Shown here one piece after another: positions 60,079-64,000 of a stretch of DNA of 64,000 nt (positions within the stretch are counted from its first letter, which is position 1; every line of letters begins with the position of its first letter). The position numbers and the translations under genes are program-made. Source of the DNA: JAOAPG01 sp963791575 (GTDB lineage Bacteria > Acidobacteriota > Terriglobia > Terriglobales > Acidobacteriaceae); assembly GCA_963791575.1 (NCBI GenBank), contig CAWBSY010000012.1, positions 52,781-116,780 on the forward strand. The letters run 5' to 3'. The notes under the pieces are model-generated. The model saw nothing but the letters and a program-made list of their open reading frames with translations. It did no database searches and had not been told where the DNA came from.

Positions 60079-60522
60079 ATGAATTTAGAAAAACAAGTCT
60101 CGACCGAGTCTCTTGCATCGCACGTCAGAATCTTAATTGTTGATGACCATGAGGTCATGAGACTAGGTATTCGCAATTTGCTGGAAGCCGTGCCTAACTG
60201 GAATATATGTTCCGAGGCCAGTAGCGGACGCGAAGCCATCGACAAAGCCTTTCAATATCTTCCAGACATAATCATTATGGACATCACCATGCCGGGAATG
60301 AATGGTCTCGAAGCCGCCGCTGAGATCGGACGTTCCCGCCCTGATATTCCTGTCATTTTATTTTCCCTACATCTCTCCGAAGATCTAGTGACCCATTTTG
60401 ATAGTGGCGGAATTCGCGGCGCTGTGAGTAAGGGAGAAGCTGCTAGAGACCTGGTAGAAGCCGTGAAGAAAGTATTGGCAGGCGGAACGTTTTTTCCTTC
60501 AAAAGCGACCGCAAAAGCGTAA
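60079..60522 (+). CDS. Single-domain response regulator (REC only)
   Basis: The 147-residue protein is a receiver domain of the NarL/FixJ kind: RILIVDDHEVMRLGIRNLLE (acidic pair), the phospho-acceptor aspartate in IIIMDITMPGMNGLEAA, and the later switch residues ILFSLHL and AVSKGEA (Lys). There is no output domain, so it is CheY-like or relays to a partner. A helix-turn-helix would be expected after residue 145, but a real stop follows. The start ATG at 60079 has AGG at a good distance; no histidine kinase is near. Confidence 0.85.
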   Translation: MNLEKQVSTESLASHVRILIVDDHEVMRLGIRNLLEAVPNWNICSEASSGREAIDKAFQYLPDIIIMDITMPGMNGLEAAAEIGRSRPDIPVILFSLHLSEDLVTHFDSGGIRGAVSKGEAARDLVEAVKKVLAGGTFFPSKATAKA

Positions 60523-60539
60523 ACCACGCAGTCGAAAAT

Positions 60540-61304
60540 CTATTCTGAACGCCCAATCCACCAAAGGATTTTCGCTACAATCCGCCATCCAGTTGCTGAT
60601 ATGGGAGTCGAGTCATACTCGCGATTCTCCGGTACTAAAACTTCGGTGTGATCGAATCGCTGCAACCTCGAAATTATGAGTCCCTGCTCGCTGTGCGCTG
60701 CCACTACGATGTGGCCGTAGAGCTTGCCACGTTCCGTCTGCGAAGTATCGGCAACAACAATGTAACCATCATGGATTAACGGCATCATCGAACGACCGCG
60801 CACTGTCAGGCAGCTAGTGTGGGTAGGGTTGGGACACCATTCCGTTGGAGCCGCGAGCATGGACTCGGGAGATGCTTGTTCGAGCGAGGTCAAGGGATCG
60901 CCCTTTCCTCCGTGAGTCGCCGCCACCACTGGTAATAATGGAATTGCAACCAGCGCACCTACCTTCTTGCTTCTCGCGTGGGCACCGGCCTGGACGACCT
61001 GCAGATCAGGCAATCGGTCCTTGCGCAGCCGGTTGCGTACAGCTGGCAATACCCGCATAAGGTCTTCGCTGTGCAATCCAGCTCGTCCCCAAAAATACCA
61101 GCACTCTGGGTCTCCCGTTAGATTCCCGAGTTGGATACTAATGTTAGCTGGAGGCTCCTGCACTCCGCGTTCCCACCGGGAAACCGCCATGGCCGACGAG
61201 TTCAGCTGGTTGCCCAACTGTGACTGGCTCATCTTCAGTCGGCGGCGCAGAGTTATGATGCGTCCTGCCCATTCTAAATCTTTTGTTTTTCTCGATATAG
61301 CCAT
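60540..61304 (-). CDS. XRE-S24 (LexA/CI-like) repressor lacking the catalytic lysine
   Basis: The 254-residue protein has an N-terminal XRE helix-turn-helix (MSQSQLGNQLNSSAMAVSRW, then ERGVQEP, about residues 24-55) and a C-terminal S24 peptidase-like fold. The nucleophile serine is in the GRSMMPLIHDG turn. At the place of LexA Lys156 (VKRL) the sequence reads ISRLQRF, so the lysine is replaced by serine; LVPENREY aligns with LexA LLPENSEF. Self-cleavage is therefore doubtful. It is divergent to the HTH/RsbRD gene and convergent with the response regulator. ATG at 61302-61304. Confidence 0.82.
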   Translation of the reverse strand: MAISRKTKDLEWAGRIITLRRRLKMSQSQLGNQLNSSAMAVSRWERGVQEPPANISIQLGNLTGDPECWYFWGRAGLHSEDLMRVLPAVRNRLRKDRLPDLQVVQAGAHARSKKVGALVAIPLLPVVAATHGGKGDPLTSLEQASPESMLAAPTEWCPNPTHTSCLTVRGRSMMPLIHDGYIVVADTSQTERGKLYGHIVVAAHSEQGLIISRLQRFDHTEVLVPENREYDSTPISATGWRIVAKILWWIGRSE

Positions 61305-61406
61305 TCGGCACTCTGCTACACTTGTTAACGTTACAGTTTAACGAGTCGGTTAGGTGCCGTACGTTCACGATTGGCACGATTGTGACAAGTTTTAGGAAAG
61401 GGCGTC
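61305..61406. promoter_or_regulatory. Divergent regulatory gap with two pairs of direct repeats
   Basis: The 102 bases between the two divergent regulators carry TTAACG at 61325-61330 and again at 61338-61343 (13-base period). They also carry CACGATTG at 61366-61373 and 61375-61382 (9-base period). The first copy of TTAACG is part of the palindromes GTTAAC and TAACGTTA. Such spacing is typical for repressor binding, for example by the XRE protein. A good AGGAAAGG ribosome site precedes the plus-strand gene. Confidence 0.5.
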
Positions 61407-62078
61407 ATGCACAATGACAATTTTAGCACAATCTTAGAGCCCGGAACATTGGCCCCACAGACGCTTTATCGTGGTTTGTACATTCGTATTGCTCGCAAGC
61501 TTGGAGTCGACCCGTCCTACGTAAGCCGGGTGGCTCGCGGAGAAAGGCGGTCACGCGAGGTCGAGACTGCTCTTCGGAGCGAAATTGAGCAGATTAATAA
61601 GAAACTCGTCAGCGGCCGTACCAGTCAGGCCGGTAAAACCGCAGCCGAGCAAGCTGCAGGAAAGCGTCTTCGTTTCTTCGTAACACGCAACCGTGAGTGG
61701 GTTCGCAAAGAATGGTTGGAACAGAGCCAGGCAGACCATAACTTAAGGCAAATCAAGTTATCGAATCAGCGTCGTTCGGCGCCTCTCATGCCTATTTTGG
61801 ATGAAACCTTGCGGGCTATGAAATTTAGCCTGAAAGAGATGTCGCATACCCAGATGAAGGCGGCCAATCAACATGGCCTCGCGCGTAAGGAACAGGGATA
61901 TTCGCCTACTGCGCTACTGGAAGAATACAATCTCGTGCGGCGCTGCATTTTCGCTTTAGCGGAAGAGAACGTTCGCCACTTGGATCCGCATTTTCTGGTT
62001 CATGATCTAGGCCAGATCGGCGAAGCCCTGGATCTGCAGATGCAAAGCGCTCTCCGGGCATTTACGGGGAACGCGTGA
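61407..62078 (+). CDS. HTH protein with RsbRD-like sensory domain
   Basis: The 223-residue protein has an N-terminal helix-turn-helix (RIARKLGVDPSYVSRVARGE, about residues 26-46) and a basic linker. The C-terminal helical bundle resembles the RsbRD/N-terminal stressosome-type domain: FFVTRNREWVRKEWLEQSQA, later QGYSPTALLEEYNLVRRCIF. In other proteins this bundle senses signals ahead of histidine kinases or STAS domains. A direct HTH-RsbRD joining is unusual. Divergent from the XRE-S24 gene, with which it may form a regulatory pair. Confidence 0.6.
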   Translation: MHNDNFSTILEPGTLAPQTLYRGLYIRIARKLGVDPSYVSRVARGERRSREVETALRSEIEQINKKLVSGRTSQAGKTAAEQAAGKRLRFFVTRNREWVRKEWLEQSQADHNLRQIKLSNQRRSAPLMPILDETLRAMKFSLKEMSHTQMKAANQHGLARKEQGYSPTALLEEYNLVRRCIFALAEENVRHLDPHFLVHDLGQIGEALDLQMQSALRAFTGNA

Positions 62079-62102
62079 CGCGTTGAGTAAACGCTGGTTG
62101 GA

Positions 62103-64000
62103 TCAATCCTGACCGAGCGTTAGCAATGCGACCGGAAAATTGGCGAGAAGAGTTGAAGCCGGCACTGACGATGTCTGTCCCGATTGTTCAGGCGATAGTG
62201 TCTCTGAAGTGAATACATTCCGGAAAACTTGTCCTTCGCGGACGAAAGGCAGTTCTATCCGCGTGTCTTTCCACAACGCCCCGTCCGCGGGAGGGTATTC
62301 GCCATTCCCCAGCAATTGGGCCCAAAGTCTCGGAGCTACGACAATAGCCATCGAATCGCCACTCCGGCGCGCAAACGCGACAAGGTGTTTGGCTTTTTCT
62401 CCGGTAACGGCTAGCGGAACATAATCTCCGTCCGCGAATAGCGAAGGGACCCGTTTCCGCAGGCTGAGAGTCTTCCAAATCAAATACAACTTGATCCGTC
62501 CGTCTTCCATGTTCTTGGTCATGCCGGCGAGTTGACAACTCGCCTGTTCAGCATCTGGACACGTATGATTCTGCAGATCATGCAATAAAGTTTGGCGCTG
62601 CGCATAGTCAACCGGGCGGCGGTTGTCGGGGTCAACTAGACTGAATTCCCAGATTTCATTTCCCTGATAAATATCTGGAACCCCCGGCGATGTGAGTTTG
62701 ATGAGAGTCTGGGAAAGGCCATTAAACATGCCAATGCGAGCCACATATTTCTGGAAGGGCACGAAGTCAGTGAGAAAGTCGTGGCTCTTGGCTGGATCGA
62801 GGATGTTCTCCACGAAGGTCGTTATCGCTCCTTCATAGTCGGCGTTCGGATTCGCCCAACTCGTTTTCTCCTTGGCCTCGCGAACCGCCTTCACCATGAA
62901 TTCCTTAATCCGATCGACAAAAATCTGATCGATGGGACGATCCAAAGAAGCTGCTCTAAGCGGCCATGCCCCCACCAAAATTTGATACAGCAGGTATTCG
63001 TCATTCCGTGACGGCGCTTCTACATCAGCAACCAGGATTTTCTTATCCTGGTTCAACTCTTTCCAGCGGCGTACGCTTTTTCGCCAGAACGCCGGTATTT
63101 CCGATAACACATCGATCCGGGAGCGAACGTCCTCCGACCGCTTTGTGTCATGCGTTGAGGTATCGAGCATACTGTGAGGCCAGGTCTTCGCTCGCTCCAA
63201 AGTCTTCCGATGAAACTCTTCGGGAGAGACGCCGAAAATGCGCGGATCACCCCCAACCTCGTTCAGCGAAATCAACCTGTGATAGCGATAAAAACTCGTA
63301 TCTTCCAAACCCTTTGCCATAACTGCGCTGGTGAATTGCTGAAACTTCATCGCAAAACGTGTAACGGCTTTCTTATAAATTCGCCCTTGAGCCTCCGGAC
63401 TGCGGACGAGTAAAACGTCCCTCACAAAGTCGAAAACACTCTGATCCGCTCCGGGACTCTGCCGTTTCGCGCGATAGACAGCTTCTTCAATATAAGAGCG
63501 GTCAGTTTCAGAGACATGACCCTCCGAAATATAGGTACGATAAACCGGAAACGATGCCACGATTTTGCTCAGAGCATCCCGTAAACTGTTCACCGTAAAG
63601 TCGCACGTATGTCGATTGGAGAGAGCGATGCGAGTCAGAATGTTGGCAAGCACCGTCAGTTCGCTCGCCAGCGCGGTATGCATCACGATTTTTTTACTTC
63701 GATAGAGCAGGGAATCGAAGTTGACCTGACGCCCAAGAAAAGTCCGGTAAATGCGGTCCATCTTGCCGACTGCAGCCGAATCGACAAACAGACCATTCAC
63801 GAGGTTGCCAAACTCATAGCCGGTCGTCCCGAAGACGGGCCACTCTTCGGGCAGTTTCTCATCGCCAGTCAGTATTTTTTCGATGACAACATAAATGGGT
63901 TTTGAGTCACAGTTCCCAATGGTGGCTTGCGATTCCAGACTGCATTGCAATCGGCGAAAATACTGAGCCGGATCGTAAAGGCCATCCGGATGATCGATTC
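62103..64000 (-). CDS. treY: Malto-oligosyltrehalose synthase, partial at right edge
   Basis: The C-terminal roughly 630 residues of a GH13 TreY protein (full length usually above 900). The upstream frame is open to the window end and includes IDHPDGLYDPAQYF, a TreY catalytic-domain motif. Further signatures are GLEDTSFYRYHRLISLNEVG, DTSTHDTKRSEDVRSRI, LTSPGVPDIYQGNEIWEFSL and DPDNRRPVDYAQR. It rearranges the reducing-end bond of maltodextrins to trehalose type; TreZ would then release trehalose. The apparent TTG start at 63950 is not real. It converges with the HTH/RsbRD gene. Confidence 0.9.
   Translation of the reverse strand, partial: IDHPDGLYDPAQYFRRLQCSLESQATIGNCDSKPIYVVIEKILTGDEKLPEEWPVFGTTGYEFGNLVNGLFVDSAAVGKMDRIYRTFLGRQVNFDSLLYRSKKIVMHTALASELTVLANILTRIALSNRHTCDFTVNSLRDALSKIVASFPVYRTYISEGHVSETDRSYIEEAVYRAKRQSPGADQSVFDFVRDVLLVRSPEAQGRIYKKAVTRFAMKFQQFTSAVMAKGLEDTSFYRYHRLISLNEVGGDPRIFGVSPEEFHRKTLERAKTWPHSMLDTSTHDTKRSEDVRSRIDVLSEIPAFWRKSVRRWKELNQDKKILVADVEAPSRNDEYLLYQILVGAWPLRAASLDRPIDQIFVDRIKEFMVKAVREAKEKTSWANPNADYEGAITTFVENILDPAKSHDFLTDFVPFQKYVARIGMFNGLSQTLIKLTSPGVPDIYQGNEIWEFSLVDPDNRRPVDYAQRQTLLHDLQNHTCPDAEQASCQLAGMTKNMEDGRIKLYLIWKTLSLRKRVPSLFADGDYVPLAVTGEKAKHLVAFARRSGDSMAIVVAPRLWAQLLGNGEYPPADGALWKDTRIELPFVREGQVFRNVFTSETLSPEQSGQTSSVPASTLLANFPVALLTLGQD

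Noticed and set aside
1..64000. CRISPR array, tRNA, rRNA, insertion sequence or prophage
   Set aside because: No regularly spaced repeats, cloverleaf-like sequences, transposase or phage structural genes were noticed on either strand; a covariance search was not possible.

Overview
The window looks like chromosome of a Gram-negative bacterium, most probably an Acidobacteriota (Terriglobia-like) member. This is inferred from gene content and protein style: an UpxY/NusG-led capsule operon, small membrane proteins of acidobacterial type, an Omp85-TamB pair, a RoxA-like di-haem protein and an HTH/RsbRD-type regulator. No 16S or other rRNA is present to prove it. I saw no tRNA, IS element, prophage or CRISPR array.

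Layout. (1) 0-15 kb, minus strand: a Wzx/Wzy-type exopolysaccharide operon read from about 14.8 kb leftwards: NusG-like antiterminator, TetR regulator, Wzc tyrosine kinase, Wza export protein, Wzx flippase, methyltransferase, Wzy polymerase, glycosyltransferase, a glycosyltransferase/initiating sugar-phosphate transferase/acyltransferase polypeptide, DegT aminotransferase and a membrane-anchored epimerase. (2) 15.3-17.1 kb: two small envelope proteins and an orphan Flp pilin. (3) 17.2-30.5 kb, minus strand: respiratory complex I, order A-C-D-E-F-G-H-J-K-L-M-N; nuoB and nuoI are absent. (4) 30.7-45.8 kb: mixed housekeeping and accessory genes: ThiS-like carrier, MerR regulator, Ada-AlkA and Ogt alkylation repair, beta-propeller protein, two DUF4440-like proteins, hydrolase remnants, leucyl aminopeptidase, di-haem cytochrome, YkgJ-type protein and glutamine synthetase. 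(5) 46.1-51.0 kb, minus strand: a tightly overlapped five-gene sugar-conjugate operon (CgeB-like glycosyltransferase, nucleotidyltransferase, PIG-L deacetylase, GT4, FemAB/BioF2-like acyltransferase). Its chemistry parallels mycothiol/bacillithiol assembly, but the product is unknown. This is my best candidate for an undescribed system. (6) 51.3-60 kb, plus strand: an Omp85 protein with about seven POTRA repeats, a TamB-like protein and an unusual PRTase-like/kinase-like protein. (7) 60-62 kb: a REC-only response regulator and a divergent regulator pair. (8) The right edge cuts a treY gene.

A warning applies to the whole annotation. At least twenty genes are broken by single frameshifts, including nuoG, nuoL, nuoM, pepA, wzc and tamB, and the reading frame resumes perfectly in the other frame. 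The density and the housekeeping targets point to indel errors in a draft assembly rather than real gene decay. I therefore report such loci as one gene each, and treat fusions and premature stops with suspicion. Cistron junctions of the ATGA/TGATG type are very common here and help to fix start codons.
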